Assembly (NCBI GenBank): GCA_021442155.1 | Contig: CM038215.1 | Span: forward strand, 212,778,982 to 212,842,981 | Reading direction: 5' to 3' | Length of the DNA stretch: 64,000 bases | Origin: Cymbidium sinense | Taxonomy: Eukaryota; Streptophyta; Magnoliopsida; Asparagales; Orchidaceae | In this document: positions 11,295-23,199 of the stretch, piece after piece | Position numbering within the stretch: the first letter of the stretch is position 1 | Layout of the letters: every line of letters starts with the position of its first letter | The notes under the pieces: model-generated | Told to the model about the DNA's origin: nothing | Databases searched by the model: none | What the model saw: only the letters and a program-made list of their open reading frames with translations | Position numbers and translations under genes: made by a program

Positions 11295-14200
11295 GTTATT
11301 ACTGTGTGTTATTATCCTTTTTCTTATTAATAGAATTATTTCTTTTTCATATGTTATTCATACTTTGGAACACAGTTTTTCAAGGTCCATAATTCAAAAT
11401 CCTTGCAAATTACTGAGCCCTTTATTTGTTCCATACATGCATATCTTATGAGGTTGCTTGAATGGAAGAAATTTGGATGCACAGCTTTTAGTTAGTGAAG
11501 AACTTGAAGTTCAGAAAATTAAATCAAATAACTAATTTTAGCCCAAATCATTCCCTGCTTATGTGAAGCAAGCTATGCTGTTCAGAGCGCAACATATATA
11601 AACACATTAGAAATTCTTATTGGTCATGCTTTTTTTTGAGGGGTCATTTTGTTGACTGAAAAAGTAGATGTTAAGGTTAAAAAAATATTAGTGGTAAATT
11701 CAACTTTTTTAAGTATTTATTTTGATGCAGAAGAAAGAGCTTTGCCTTTTCATCAAGTTATGTTTTTGGCCACTTCAAAAACTTGTTGAGAAGTTAATTC
11801 ATTCAATATTGAGTCATTTAATTTGCTAGGCTTTAAATAAATCTATTTTATTTGTAACCGCATAGTACTAGGCTTTATAAAGGGTATGACAAATGAACTC
11901 TATCCAAGGCTGCAAATAAATTGAGCTAAGCCGAGCAAGATGTTGTTCAAGCTTGAGCTCGTTTACCAAAAACCTGTTCAAGCTTAGCTCAAGCTCGATT
12001 TAAACTTCTAGGATAGTGTTCAAATTTGGTTCGTTTAAATTCCTCGTTTGAGCTTGGTTTAAGCTTAGCTCGAGCTTGATTCATTTAATCATTATCAAGC
12101 TTTTAAAGGAGCAATTTATAGCCTTATTAAACTGAGCTTGTTAAGCCTTAAATGAGCAGCTCAACTTGATCTTTAGTGAGCTAATTAACAAGTTTTATTA
12201 TTTTATTGAGTTTTTTGTTAGCTATTCGAACAAGCCTTATCGTGCTTTTAATTGAGACTATTAATAAACCTATTGATCAAGCAGCTCAACTCTGGGCCTT
12301 AGGTTTTTTGGGGGATTTAGAATAGGAAGTAAAATTAATTAATAATTAAATAAAAAAATACTAAATTAAATAAATTGATATTATTTAAAATTTATTTTAT
12401 TCTAATATAAATTATTATTTTATTTTAAGACTTATTAATCAATCATTTAATTCAGGAAATATTAATAAGCTTTAATTAAGCTTCATAAATCAAGCATTAA
12501 ATTAAGCCTTAATCAAGCTTAAGTTAAGCCTCAATTAAATTTTAAATCGAAATTTAATTGAGCTTTAAATTAAGCCTATGTTAACGAGCTTGTTTAGAAG
12601 TTTTAAATGATATTATTCATGAATCGAGCGATAAGTTGTTCAAGCTCGTTCATTTAACAACTGAATATTTACAAAGGTGTTCAAACTTGTTTGTTTAATT
12701 AATCAAACGACTATGAATGAGTTCTTACTGAGCCAAATTATGAGTAACTTATTGAATATTTGATTCATTTGCAGCCCTTATCTTTCCTTTCTTATTTGAT
12801 TCAATTTATCATAACTTTGATATGCTTTGCATTTTCTGATTATGAAATAACTTCATTGAGTTTCTTTAGTTATGTATGAGTTGATTGTTTTCTTGGTTAT
12901 CTTATGAGCTTGTTCTTTTTTGTAATAGGAGCATGATATGCCAGCTAGGACAAAGATCTGGCGTAAGAGGGGCAGAGCTAGGAAGCTGAAATACACATGG
13001 AAATCTACTGGCCATCCATCAATTCGGAAAAGAATAGGTGATGGGAAGCAACAACCATGTAAACAATATACACCCTGTGGTTGCCAGCAAATGTGTGGGA
13101 AACAATGCTCTTGCATGGAAAATGAAACCTGCTGTGAAAAGTACTGCGGGTACCTGTTTAATTATTATGCAATTTTCTTTCACATCTTTGATTTATTCTA
13201 TATTATTGCTATGATAACTATAGGAAAGAATATTTCCCTAATGTACATGTGCTTTATGCTCTAGTTAGATATTTATAGGTGAAGCAAGGTTGTTGTCTTG
13301 GGGATGCTGGTTAGAGTTCATTGAATATTCGTCTAATTTCTCAGGTGTTCCAAGAGCTGCAAAAATCGCTTTAGAGGATGCCACTGTGCAAAGAGCCAAT
13401 GCAGAAGCCGCCAGTGCCCTTGTTTTGCTGCAGGTCGTGAATGTGATCCTGATGTCTGCAGAAATTGTTGGGTCAGGTAAAGCAGCGAATTCTGGTTTCT
13501 TTTTTCAAGGTGCATTTTTTGTAGCTATACTGGAGTCTGATTTTGAATGTGTTCATAGATGAAAAACATAATTAGAAAAGTGACAGTTTAATTTTCATTT
13601 TTTAGCATGAAATAGAAAATCCTTAATTTAGAGTGATTTTGAATGTGTTAATGGAGTTGAAAATCTATATTGATTTCTGACCACTTCCAATTAAATGATG
13701 TAATCTAATAGTCATTATTTTTCAGAATATATTTTCGGACTTCAGCAACCAAATGAGTCATGAGGGCAACCATATTACAGTCCAAGATTTAAGAAATATT
13801 ATGGTCATTTCTACTACCAAACATTGGGCTCTTTTGTTTGCTGAATTCTGTGTTTAATTATTCAACTTGTTCTTTCTTTTTCCTTTTTTTTTGTTTTTAA
13901 AATTTTTCCTGCTGAATCAATGAGCTGTTGGAAAAATAGTAAAGTTTAATAACTATTGGAGGTGATAATGGATTCTCTCTACATATCCGTTTTGCAAAAA
14001 TAGAAAGATAAATGAATTGCAAGACATTGGTGAAAGTATACCGTGCCTTATCTATTTTTTTAATGTTGACTACACTAGCACTTTCCATGTTAATAAATTA
14101 CCTGTTGGCATTAAAATACATATGTTTTCTTTAATTTTTAAAAGTAGTCTCCAGCACATCACGAAATTTAATTTTTAAAATTCTTCATGAATGACCTGGA

Positions 14201-16562
14201 TTGAGTTAAACGATACTGAGGAAAATTAATGTTTATTTACTTTCATGTGGACTGGACTTTAGTATTATTTTTATTAATGTTGGCTATTGAGGATGTGATG
14301 ATTTGTCTGCAAAATATAGATGATATTAAATTTTCATGCTCCTTTCTTTTTTATTCTCGACTAACATAAAAATTTGTAAAATTCTCGGAGTTATTTGCCT
14401 GTTGAATAGCCTTTGGCATCTTAAATCTTGTATTTGGTAGCCTAGAAGTTGTAGGCTTAAAGAAAAGAATTTCATCAGAAGAGAATGGTTAATAAAAAGT
14501 GCATTTTCTGATACGTCTTCACAAAAATGCAATTTCAGATACTCGATATTGAAGTTTTTTTTTTTAAACAATACAACAATAATAACAACAAGCCTTAATC
14601 CCACTAGGTGGGGTCGGCTACATGAATCCTTCGTCTCCATTGTGTCCTATTGTGTCAAATTCTCATTTAATTCAAGTATATTAAGAACAATTTTTATACA
14701 TCTTAACCAAGTCTTTTTTAGGTCTACTCTACCTTTCTTAACATAAAGAAATCTGTCATCTCTCTAATCGGGTCATCACGGACTTTTTTATGGCCAAACC
14801 ATCTTACTCTCCTAATCTTATCTACCACTGAGCTACTCCAACTTTTATTTTTTAAACAATAAAAAGTAAAATTTCAGTTATGTCTTTATTCCTTAAATAA
14901 TCAAAAGATTGCACGCAAATTGCTCAAAAAAAAAAAAAAAAAAAAGGAAAAAAAGACATGGTTCTAACAATTACTTTGTCGGCAGCTGTGGAGATGGTTC
15001 GCTAGATGAGCCACAATCTTTGGGTGATGGCTATCAGTGTGGAAACATGAAGCTCCTCTTAAAGCAGCAACAGAGGGTGAGGCCGATTGTTTATGTTTAT
15101 ATATATGATAGTAGTTTATGCTCAAACTAAAATTACAATTTTGCAACCTGCATCTCAACACAGATTTTATTGTCGAGATCTGATGTTGCTGGATGGGGAG
15201 CTTTTATAAGGGTATGTAATTTGCAAGATCACTTTAATTCAATTACTTTGTAATCATTGTTATAATAGTTATATGGCTTCTCAGAACCCTGTTAACAAAA
15301 ATGATTATCTTGGAGAATACACCGGCGAATTGATCTCCCACAAGGAAGCAGACAAACGTGGGAAGATATACGATAGGGCAAACTCATCTTTTTTGTTTGA
15401 TTTAAATGATCAGGTGTGCTGTTGCATGGCCATAAATCTTTCTCACATACACATGCATACAAAATGTTTGGAGGATTTATTACATACCACACAATTCTTG
15501 TATATTTACATATGAAATATTGAAACTTCAATATTTATAACATCATATCAAAAATATTGCAAAATTTTCCTTTTTTTAAAAGTAAAATACATAATTTTAT
15601 TATGTTTTGATGTTGTTGTGACACTAAATTGTGTAGTATGTATTTATATCCCCAAAATGTTCTTATACACATGGAGAAAAGCTTTTATTTGTCAATTTAC
15701 AATGTATTGAGGAAATGGTTAACCTTTCATGCTTGTAGTTTGTATTGGATGCTTATCGCAAGGGTGACAAACTGAAGTTTGCCAATCATTCATCCAACCC
15801 AAATTGCTATGCCAAGGTCTGTTGCATTCACCACCCACTGTTTCTCATTGTTTGATATAAAAGAAGCTGGAAAGAATGCAAATACCTTTTTACTTAATAA
15901 TTTCATATTAGATATTTGCTTAAAATGTCATTAGAAAAAAAAATTTGGATTCACGTAAGGCATTTATTTTCCATGATTTTGAATGTGACAGTGATATCAT
16001 TAATCAAAGGAATTTTGAGGAAATTTGTGATGTTTGAAATTAATTTTGATCTCGAATTTTATTCAATGAAATGATGGATTTGATAAACTAAATAATTTCT
16101 GAACAGATAATTTCAAACATCAAGCAGACAATTGCGCCTCAAGAATTGTCACTAAATACATTTTTCAACAACAATTTCCTAACCAATCCTAGTAGTGAAT
16201 AATGAGAAGAAAAGATTATCATCGTCACCACATCTTCCTTTGTTGAACCAAGCAAGAGCTGAAATTAATTTCCATGCACTTCCCTTGTTTCCTTTCCTCA
16301 GTAATTTACAGTTCCCTTAATCCAAACCAAACATGTAAATCTTAGTGTTTTTTTTTCGTTAACTGAATTTATTCAGGTAATGCTGGTCGCTGGAGATCAC
16401 CGTGTTGGAATTTACGCCAAAGAACATATTGAAGCAGGCGAGGAGCTCTTTTATGATTATCGCTATGGACCTGATCAAGCACCTGCATGGGCGCGGAAGC
16501 CTGAGGGTTCAAAGAGAGATGATTCCTCAGTTTCTCTTTGTCGCGCTAAGAAAATCGCTTGA
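8326..16562 (+). CDS. SWN-like: Enhancer-of-zeste H3K27 methyltransferase, SWINGER/EZA1 type (N-terminal exons not seen)
   Basis: Catalytic subunit of Polycomb repressive complex 2, which methylates histone H3 lysine 27 in the nucleus using S-adenosylmethionine; known plant partners are FIE, MSI1 and EMF2/VRN2-type proteins. Thirteen exons read in continuous frame: 8326-8410, 8630-8779, 8882-8929, 9011-9082, 9936-10630, 11153-about 11294, 12929-13149, 13345-13476, 14986-15076, 15164-15211, 15285-15413, 15739-15816 and 16377-16562 (stop TGA). They total 2077 nt, about 691 residues. Acceptors are AG and donors GT; only the 11294 donor is weak. Family members are about 860-900 residues, so about 200 N-terminal residues are missing. 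The [14 protein letters not shown] and [10 protein letters not shown] wording favours SWN/EZA1 over CLF. No exon I can read is broken, so it may be functional if the upstream exons exist. Confidence 0.92.
9290..9775 (+). mobile_element. RTE-type LINE tail, second subfamily, in an EZ intron
   Basis: Positions about 9680-9765 carry GGATGATTATTCTAGAAATG, then GATTCATGAAGTCAACC, GAAATAGTTGGATGAGGCT and a (GATGAT)-type end. That is the other common form of plant RTE 3' tails (AAATAGTTGGGATAAGGCT in place of CCTAGTGGGATAAAGGCT). The upstream 400 bases of this intron are AG-rich, with traces of degraded coding sequence. The 5' limit is uncertain. It lies sense to the gene. Confidence 0.5.
11906..12780. 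mobile_element. hAT-like non-autonomous element in an EZ intron, about 875 bp
   Basis: The left end AAGGCTGCAAAT and right end ATTTGCAGCCCTTA are inverted copies of each other. Flanks TCTATCC (left) and TCTTTCC (right) look like a worn 7-8 bp target duplication. The interior has no gene; its halves are dominated by AAGCTTGAGCT/GAGCTCAAGCTT words in both orientations, as in the family known from many plants by its GGGCTGCAAA ends. It lies between the SANT2 and CXC exons. A truncated relative is at 54.87-55.39 kb. Confidence 0.65.
14560..14573. repeat. Target site duplication of the intronic RTE tail, left copy
   Basis: TTTTTTAAACAATA, identical to 14848-14861. An A-rich/T-rich target fits the nicking preference of LINE endonucleases. 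Confidence 0.8.
14574..14847 (-). mobile_element. 5'-truncated RTE LINE tail in an EZ intron, with target duplication
   Basis: The reverse of the plant RTE 3' end: (CAA)n, then AAGCCTTAATCCCACTAGG, GGCTACATGAATCCTTCG and CCAAACCATCTTACTCTCC blocks. It is flanked by a 14-bp perfect direct repeat TTTTTTAAACAATA at 14560-14573 and 14848-14861. That defines both ends of the insertion. It is antisense to the EZ gene, about 125 bp before the exon at 14986. Confidence 0.85.
14848..14861. repeat. Target site duplication of the intronic RTE tail, right copy
   Basis: TTTTTTAAACAATA, identical to 14560-14573. Confidence 0.8.
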
Positions 16563-16596
16563 CTTGGAACTTTTTAAAATATTTGTGTATATGTTC

Positions 16597-16649
<53 letters not shown>
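16597..16649. repeat. (TA)n(GA)n compound microsatellite in the EZ 3' UTR
   Basis: About 9 TA units followed by about 18 GA units, starting 35 bases after the EZ stop codon, so probably inside the 3' UTR. Such runs vary in length between individuals. Confidence 0.9.
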
Positions 16650-16650
<1 letters not shown>

Positions 16651-19600
16651 ATTTTATGGAGCAAAATAATGTATAGAATTGTAACATAATGAAAAGAATA
16701 ATGCTACACTAAAAAAAAATCTATGTAAAAAATTATATTGGACTCCACTTTATTTTTAGTTGTCTCAGTAAAAGTGGTAAAAAATATGTTTGTGATTTAC
16801 TGAATTGAGATGGATTCAATTTGATTTTTTTGTATTTTTTTTGGAGAGTGTGGCTTTTCTCTTAACAAAAACAATGAATTTGACTCGAAGTTTGAGCAGA
16901 ACTTTGTTTAGTTTGATAATCTGCTCAATGTGTGTGCTTTAACTCAATAATATAAATGAAATGAAAATCAGATAATTTCAAATTGCACTGAATTTCTTCT
17001 ACTATAAGCGAAATAGGATCTTGGTACAAATCATCAATGTTGGCTCATTTTATGGAGTATTTTATATTAGTAAATAAAATCATATGTTATTTTTTTTTAA
17101 GTACTTGCATAGGATTATATCAAAATTGATTTCTAGTTACATATGAATTTAAGTTCATATATTTTGTAAGAATCAATCAGGATCGTAAGCCATATTATGA
17201 TTTAAACATGCAAATTAGTAATCTTTTTATGGGTGTAAAAGTCTTCTCTACATGATTGTAACTATTGTATAAGTGTTTATAATTTTTTTAATTTGAAAAT
17301 TGAATTTCTCTCCATTTAGTATGGTTAATCAATGCTCCATGAATTGGAGTGAAGCATTGCATTCCTTATGAAAGTGGTGCTTCCAACTACTTACTCCCTT
17401 CATATAAGAGTTGGCCAACTATCTCCCCTCCCTTTTAGCAAAATTTGATTTTTTTTTTTTTTTTTTGTAATACACTTATAAAAATATTGGAATAAATTTA
17501 AGAAAGAACAATTGATAAAATTAATCAAAATAAAATTGTTATTTCTTTGAAATTGAAGCTTGGTAGTTGAAATTCCTAATGGTTAACTTTGTAGTTCCAT
17601 CCTAATTGAGCTTTTGGTGAGGATCAATTATTTATATTTTATTTAGTTTTATTTATTTGTTATTGATTTTCATTTTCTAATTATTCTAACCAATTTTCTA
17701 AGGCTTTTTAAATCACTCCAACACTCATACAAGTTAAGTCATATTCTTCCTTCAAAATTATAACTCATACCATCTTAACCATTCTATATAAAAAAAAAAT
17801 AACATTCTACCTACATGTCCAATTGAATGAAAGTCACATCAATTAGTTAGCTAATATCTCATGATTTAAACTGGAGATCTTCATTCACTTTAAGAAAGTC
17901 TCAACCCAAAATTTATCTAGAAACTCATCTACAAAGTTTAACCCTTCCACATCCTTTAAACAACTTAGGAAACCCTTTTAATTACCAAAACTTATAATAC
18001 TAGTTAGTTCAACACTTAAAAGGAATGAGACCTTAAAAAGAAGTTTTAAGTGGTAATTATTCCCTAGTATTAAAATAAATAATTTTATTTATATGTTTTG
18101 ATATATTTTACAAAGAAAACTTATGAATACTCATATATTTTTAGCAATCTTATGAGCAATGTTAGTTCATTAAAGTAGAAGCCACCATTCCAAACCAATT
18201 CCCAAATTTAAACAAAGCGATAAATATGTTACTAGAATATTATCTAAGCATAGAAAGTGTTCCACTTATAGAAAAATCCTTTACACTAAATTCTTACATC
18301 ATTTGAAAACCAAAATCATTTAGTTTAAATTTATAGTTTATTTAGCTAAACTTAATTTAACTTGTTGCTTCATATAATATTTTAGGGCTGATGCTTTTAT
18401 ATTATCATTTTACACCATAGATATCTTAGCTAGAAGATTATAAGAGATTAACTAATGCAAGATAATGCTTAACTATCATGATTATTTATGAATTATCATT
18501 TGATTGTTAAAAATGTAGCAATATTTTTTAATGTTGAAGAATAATTATTTTGAGAAATATTTGTGTGAATATAATATGTTGAAAGAATATCAAAATATTA
18601 AATGTTACATATGTTAGACTATTAGTACATAAGATAAATTCAAGTTAACATTCAACCACACAATGCAATATAGAAAGATAGTCAACATATAAAAGCACTA
18701 TGTGCAAGAAATATGTTATGGCTGTCCTTAGAATGTTTGAAAATATTTGCACTAAATGTTAAGGGAGATACACTTGAAGAATACTCTTGAACAACCACAT
18801 AGAGCCATCAACTATACTTGAGGAGCAAAGACTTTTATGAAGCTACAATGAAGAATATGAAACAAAATTTTTAGTTCATGAATAATACATCCATGGAGGA
18901 AGAATATGGATAGTTATTAAGTTATGATGAATGCAAAAAAATAGTCTTAAATATATGTAGAAGTTGAGTAGATAAACAAAATAAATAATTCTTTAGTTTA
19001 TACACTTATGCATACGTCACCTTAAATACATATACTTAAATGATTATAAATATCCTTATAATCCCTTTGAAATGGAGTGATGAATAAATTGATGTTCACA
19101 GACATTATTTGAGATTGAAATGTAGGGGTAGGACTTAGTGATCTCCCTATAGTGATTTTGGTGACACAACTATTACAATCATAATTTAAATTCCTTTCTC
19201 CAAACACCACCATTTTGGTATCATAACTTATGGAGGATTAACTTACATGTATTTGAAAATGAATTTGATGATTAATTTTTTAATTAAAATATTTTAGTGA
19301 GTTTTTTTTTTTTTGCATGTTTTGTATTCCTTTTCTTTATTTTTTAAAATGTCCATCCATTGTTATCCTTTAATAACAAAATGCTAAATTTTTTTCTTAT
19401 AACTAATTTAAGAAGTTTAGGGTTTGGTGATGGCTTGTGTTAATCATTGATTTAGTCTCCTTGATTATTTCTTTTTGATGATTGATTAGATTATTTTTTG
19501 TTTAAAGAAGATTTAGTTATCTTTGAATTGGTAGATGTTTGCTTTTTCTTTTTGATGATTGATTACATCATCCTCTCTTTTTGGCATTCTGCTTCATTGT
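16650..19600. other. Intergenic, AT-rich, no gene seen
   Basis: Includes the 3' flank of the EZ gene and a T-run at about 17450-17466. A GGTATCATAAC word near 19215 faintly resembles an LTR-element primer-binding site. No reading frame here resembles a protein I know. Confidence 0.6.
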
Positions 19601-19619
19601 GATTTTACTACCCACAACT

Positions 19620-20260
19620 ATCCTTAATGATGGGAGTTGGACTTCTAATGGTAGAACTGCTTCAGACTCATACACTAAAGAGAAGGAGGTAGATTGAGTT
19701 GGAGTTCTGTATGTGGTGCGGTAGACCTACAAGGCTTCAACTAACTACTCATGTCACTGTCACTTGTTGTTATCAAGTATCTTCTTTAATATTTGGATGA
19801 GAGTTTTGTTGAAGGCTTCTGCTAAGCCATTTGCCCTCGGGTAGTAGATGGTAGAGTATTTCCAATCTATGTTGTGTCTTCTAGCAAAATTATTGATTTT
19901 AGTGCTCTTGAATGTGGTACCATTATTGGATTTAATTCACCGAGGCACACCGAACCTATATATGATATGGTTCCTGAAAAATTAGAGCACATACTGAGCT
20001 GTGATCTCTTTGAGTGAGATTTCCTCTGCCCACTTAGAAAAGTAGTCGATGGCAGCTAGGATGAACCGAAAAAAAGAATTGATCGGACCCACTATGTCAG
20101 TACCCCAACACTCAAATGACCATGAGGCCAATATAAGATGTAAAATATTGGGCAGTTGATGTGGGACCACACCGTGTACTTGACATTAGTGGCATCTCCT
20201 AGCTACGTCCATACAGTCTATGATCATCGAAGGCAGTAGTATCCTAGTCATTTGATTTTA
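19620..20260 (-). pseudogene. Tat-type integrase
   Basis: The minus-strand frame at 19982-20170 contains WSFECWGTDIVGPI, FILAAIDYFSKWAEEISL and KEITAQYV. This is the catalytic-core start of Tat/Retand integrases, with the first aspartate of DD35E in GTDIVGP. The C-terminal part (a YYP-GNGLAEAFNKTL-like stretch) continues to about 19620 with stops. Confidence 0.85.
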
Positions 20261-20314
20261 ACTTTCATCTTTAGATCAGATTGATGTGCTCCACATAAAC
20301 TGAATGCACCTCAA

Positions 20315-20950
20315 TCACGATCTTAAGGGTTTCGTGTTTGTCCAAACAACGTAACCAAATATGATCGGATCCGGCATAAAAATCCAGCAAGAAAGGGCTC
20401 TTTGCTTCACGATGTTGGTGACTTCTTGAGGTAGTTTGTCTAAATTTAGATAATTTATGAATGGTTGCCTCAAATCTGACTTCTCATCATTTTTGGCAAC
20501 GGTAACCTCCCCTTCAAGAGAGAGTCTCTCGATGAGTTCAGCATCAACAAGGGATAAGACTTGTCTATTTTGGACCCTTATTGGTGTGTGCTCATCTTCC
20601 AGACATGCCAACTCTTTGACAAGCTTGGCCAATGCATCTGCTACTACGTTCTCTCCTCGAAGAATCTTATAAATGGTAATCTCTTGAATTTGGCCCAACA
20701 ACTCTATAGTATACTTGTGGTAATGATGGAGCTTAGGCTTCAGAATCTTGTAAGACCAATCGATTTGGTTGATAACTAACTGAGAATTCCCGAAGATGTT
20801 TATACTATGGATGCATAGCGTAATGGCTAACTCTAGACCGACAATCAGAGCCTCATATTTGGCTTCATTGTTGGTGCAGGAATTGGACAGATGATATGAG
20901 AATCTCATCACATTATGGTTCAGAGTTAGGAGAACTATTCCTACCCTTGC
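20315..20950 (-). pseudogene. Archaeal-type RNase H domain of the Tat element
   Basis: An open 198-codon minus-strand frame at 20315-20911. It contains NNEAKYEALIVGLELAI, FGNSQLVINQI and a VVADALAKL end. The family form is NNEAEYEALIxGL with GDSQLVxNQ and ANxLAxLA; here the catalytic aspartate of GDSQL is asparagine (GNSQL), which should inactivate it. This domain separates Tat elements from other gypsy clades. Confidence 0.88.
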
Positions 20951-20959
20951 CTTTCTTGG

Positions 20960-22320
20960 GAGAGTAGATCGTGATTCTTCTCCCTTTTGAAAGGAAGTTC
21001 AAAATATAACTCAGTGATGAATGCTGTCCCCCTAAGTTCATGATTTGTTCATCGGGAGGTCACCACTAAGTGGAGAATCGGTAGAAAATGGGTGTGTTAC
21101 TAAGAAATCTGCTAGTGCCTGTCTTTTCACCGCACGAAGGGGTACGAAAGTGATGTCAAACTCTGATAAAATCATGGACCAACACGCCAACCGTCCGGAT
21201 AGCATCGACCGTGTCATGAGATATTACAGTGGATTGATCCTGGAGATCAAGTTCATCTTATGATAAAGCATGTAATGCCGTAGCTTTTGGGATGCAAAGA
21301 TTAAAGCTAGGCAGTGCTTTTTAATGGGTGGGTAATTTTGCCGATTAAACGATGAGAGATAGTATAGTTTTATTTCTTCCTTTCATTGGTTTGAGCCAAA
21401 GCACTAAGTCATCTATGCATTATATAGTATGATGATCGGGATAGAAATTGCGGCTATCGTAGGTAGTGCTTGATATCTTCAAGGCATCGACACTTATCAT
21501 CCCACTTGAACTTGGTATCCCTTTTGACAAGTGCTAAGAATGGCTGGCATCTCCCTGATAGGTTGGATATGAAGCATCTTAGATATGCCAACCACCCTTA
21601 AAATGATCTGAGTTGAGTTAGACTTTTAGAGAGTGGCATTTCTAATATCGCTTTGATCTTCTCCAGATCAATTTCTATTCCACAGTGCTGGACAACAAAC
21701 CTAAGGAATTTTTCTAAAGCTACTCCAAATGCACACTTCGGGGGATTCATTTTGAGGTTGCATTATCTTAACCGTTCAAAAACTACTCTCAAGTAAAAGA
21801 GATGGTCTTCATTTTCTTTACATTTGACTAGAAAATCATCAATGTAACATTCAACCTGATGATGAATAAGTTCGTTGAAGATCCAGCTCGCTAGTAGGTA
21901 GCGCATTTTAAGGCCAAAGGCACCCATAGCAAAGATTCTAGGGTTTCAAAAAAAGAAGTATTTTTCTCATCTTTAGAGGCCATCTTAATTTGGTTATAAC
22001 CAGACGAGCCATCTATGAAAGAGAAGACTGCATCAGATGAGATAATGTCCACTATCAGTTCCGGGATTGGTAGTGAAAATCCATCTTTAGGACATGCCTT
22101 ATTTAGATCTCTAAAATTGACGCATATGTGAATTTAACCATTCTTTATCTTAACTGGGATGACACTAGGCAACCAGGTATGATATTTTTCTTTCCTAATA
22201 AAACCAACATCAATGAGTTACTTGACTTTAGAAATGACCTATTGTTCAATATCTAATCGCATGCGTCTAGGAGCTTGCTTGATAGGTTAACATTAGGTTC
22301 TATTGCTAGTTTATGGACTG
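20960..22320 (-). pseudogene. Tat reverse transcriptase and RNase H
   Basis: The minus strand gives a VECYIDDFLVKCKENEDH-like box at about 21815-21865 (family YVDDMLVKS), a KMNPPKCAFGV block at about 21730 and an RNase H tail near 21050-21190. Several in-frame stops are present, including one between the aspartate box and the KMNP block. The DD pair of the RT box survives, but the tyrosine-valine before it has changed. Confidence 0.8.
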
Positions 22321-23007
22321 CTATGTCAGGAGATAAACTAGGCATTTCTTCATAATTTTATGCAAAGTATCCTTAAACTCAGTCAATAGCCTAACTAAGT
22401 CATTGGTTTTAGTACCACTCAATAAAGAACTGATGTATGTTGGATGTGGATTATCTTTAGTTCCTAAGTTGATTTCTTTGAGCTCATCGATGGTTGATCT
22501 AATTTCTTCTTCAAACTTTGGCGGTGCATCTTTAACTTCAAACTCATTTAGATTATCTAAAATTTCTAAACACATCTCCTCATATGAGTTAGCATGATTT
22601 GAAAAGAACCTATCAGATTCCAAATGATTGGTGATGACTAGGCAATGGTTGTCATCATCGACTGGACCCAATGTATCAAATTCTAGTCTTGGTCTTGATT
22701 GAGGATGTCTACTTTGGTTGTCCCATAACCTTTCAAAGTAGTCCAACCTGTGTTTAGACCAAGTATGTGGGATTAATCCCTTTTTTGCCAAATTAAGAAT
22801 ACAAGGTGAATACCAATCAAAAGATAATTGTATTAAATCTTTATATGAATCATCCTCAAGTTCTACATCAATTTCCTGACTTGAGGATGATGCTCTTAAA
22901 AAGAACCTCTGAATCTTCCCATCTGTGGATGACATAGGGGCTTTTTTAACTACCATACCCTCAACTTTCTGAGAGGAAAGTTGTTGCCTAAGGTTCCCAA
23001 GACTCAT
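22321..23007 (-). pseudogene. Protease-RT linker region of the Tat element
   Basis: An open 228-codon frame. Its end (INLGTKDNPHPTYISSLL followed by LVRLLTEFKDTLHKI) is the well-known stretch just before the RT start in Tat/Retand polyproteins, where the family reads EFKDCFAWDYxEMPGL. The upstream part is acidic and variable. The frame closes before the RT itself, so a frameshift or stop separates them. Confidence 0.8.
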
Positions 23008-23199
23008 GACTCTCTATGTACTTGGATACATTTATGCTTTACTTTCTGATCTTCATCATGCTCCATGTCTCGAGAAGGGTTGGGTGTCTAACCACATAAG
23101 ACTCATCCTCAACTAAATTCTAAGTCTATGAGGTATTCTTGGTGGCTAGGCATACTCTTGTGGCCAATGGGGAGGCTTTCCACCTTGGGGGTTGCCTCT

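Larger units (their letters stand above)
12929..16562 (+). other. EZ gene, CXC and SET catalytic exons
   Basis: The exon at 12929 encodes a basic stretch ([17 protein letters not shown]) and the first CXC cysteines ([19 protein letters not shown]). The exon at 13345 completes the zinc-binding CXC domain ([19 protein letters not shown], then [12 protein letters not shown]). SET motifs follow: GWGAF at about 15195-15209, [10 protein letters not shown] at about 15306, the SAM-binding NHSSNPNC at 15784-15807 and the catalytic ELFYDYRYG in the last exon. All signature residues are present, so this half looks enzymatically intact. The C-terminal tail is short and basic, as in relatives. Confidence 0.93.

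Noticed and set aside
12938..13264. Continuous frame that extends past the CXC exon into the intron
   Set aside because: Its last 38 codons are intron; the donor GG|GTACCT at 13149 and the next exon's TGTTCC start restore the known CXC sequence.
19205..19230. GGTATCATAAC primer-binding-like word
   Set aside because: No LTR end before it and no gag after it on the plus strand.
22321..23007. A stand-alone 228-codon gene
   Set aside because: The end of the frame is the Tat pre-RT linker and it lies between protease and RT remnants on the same strand, so it is a fragment of the polyprotein.
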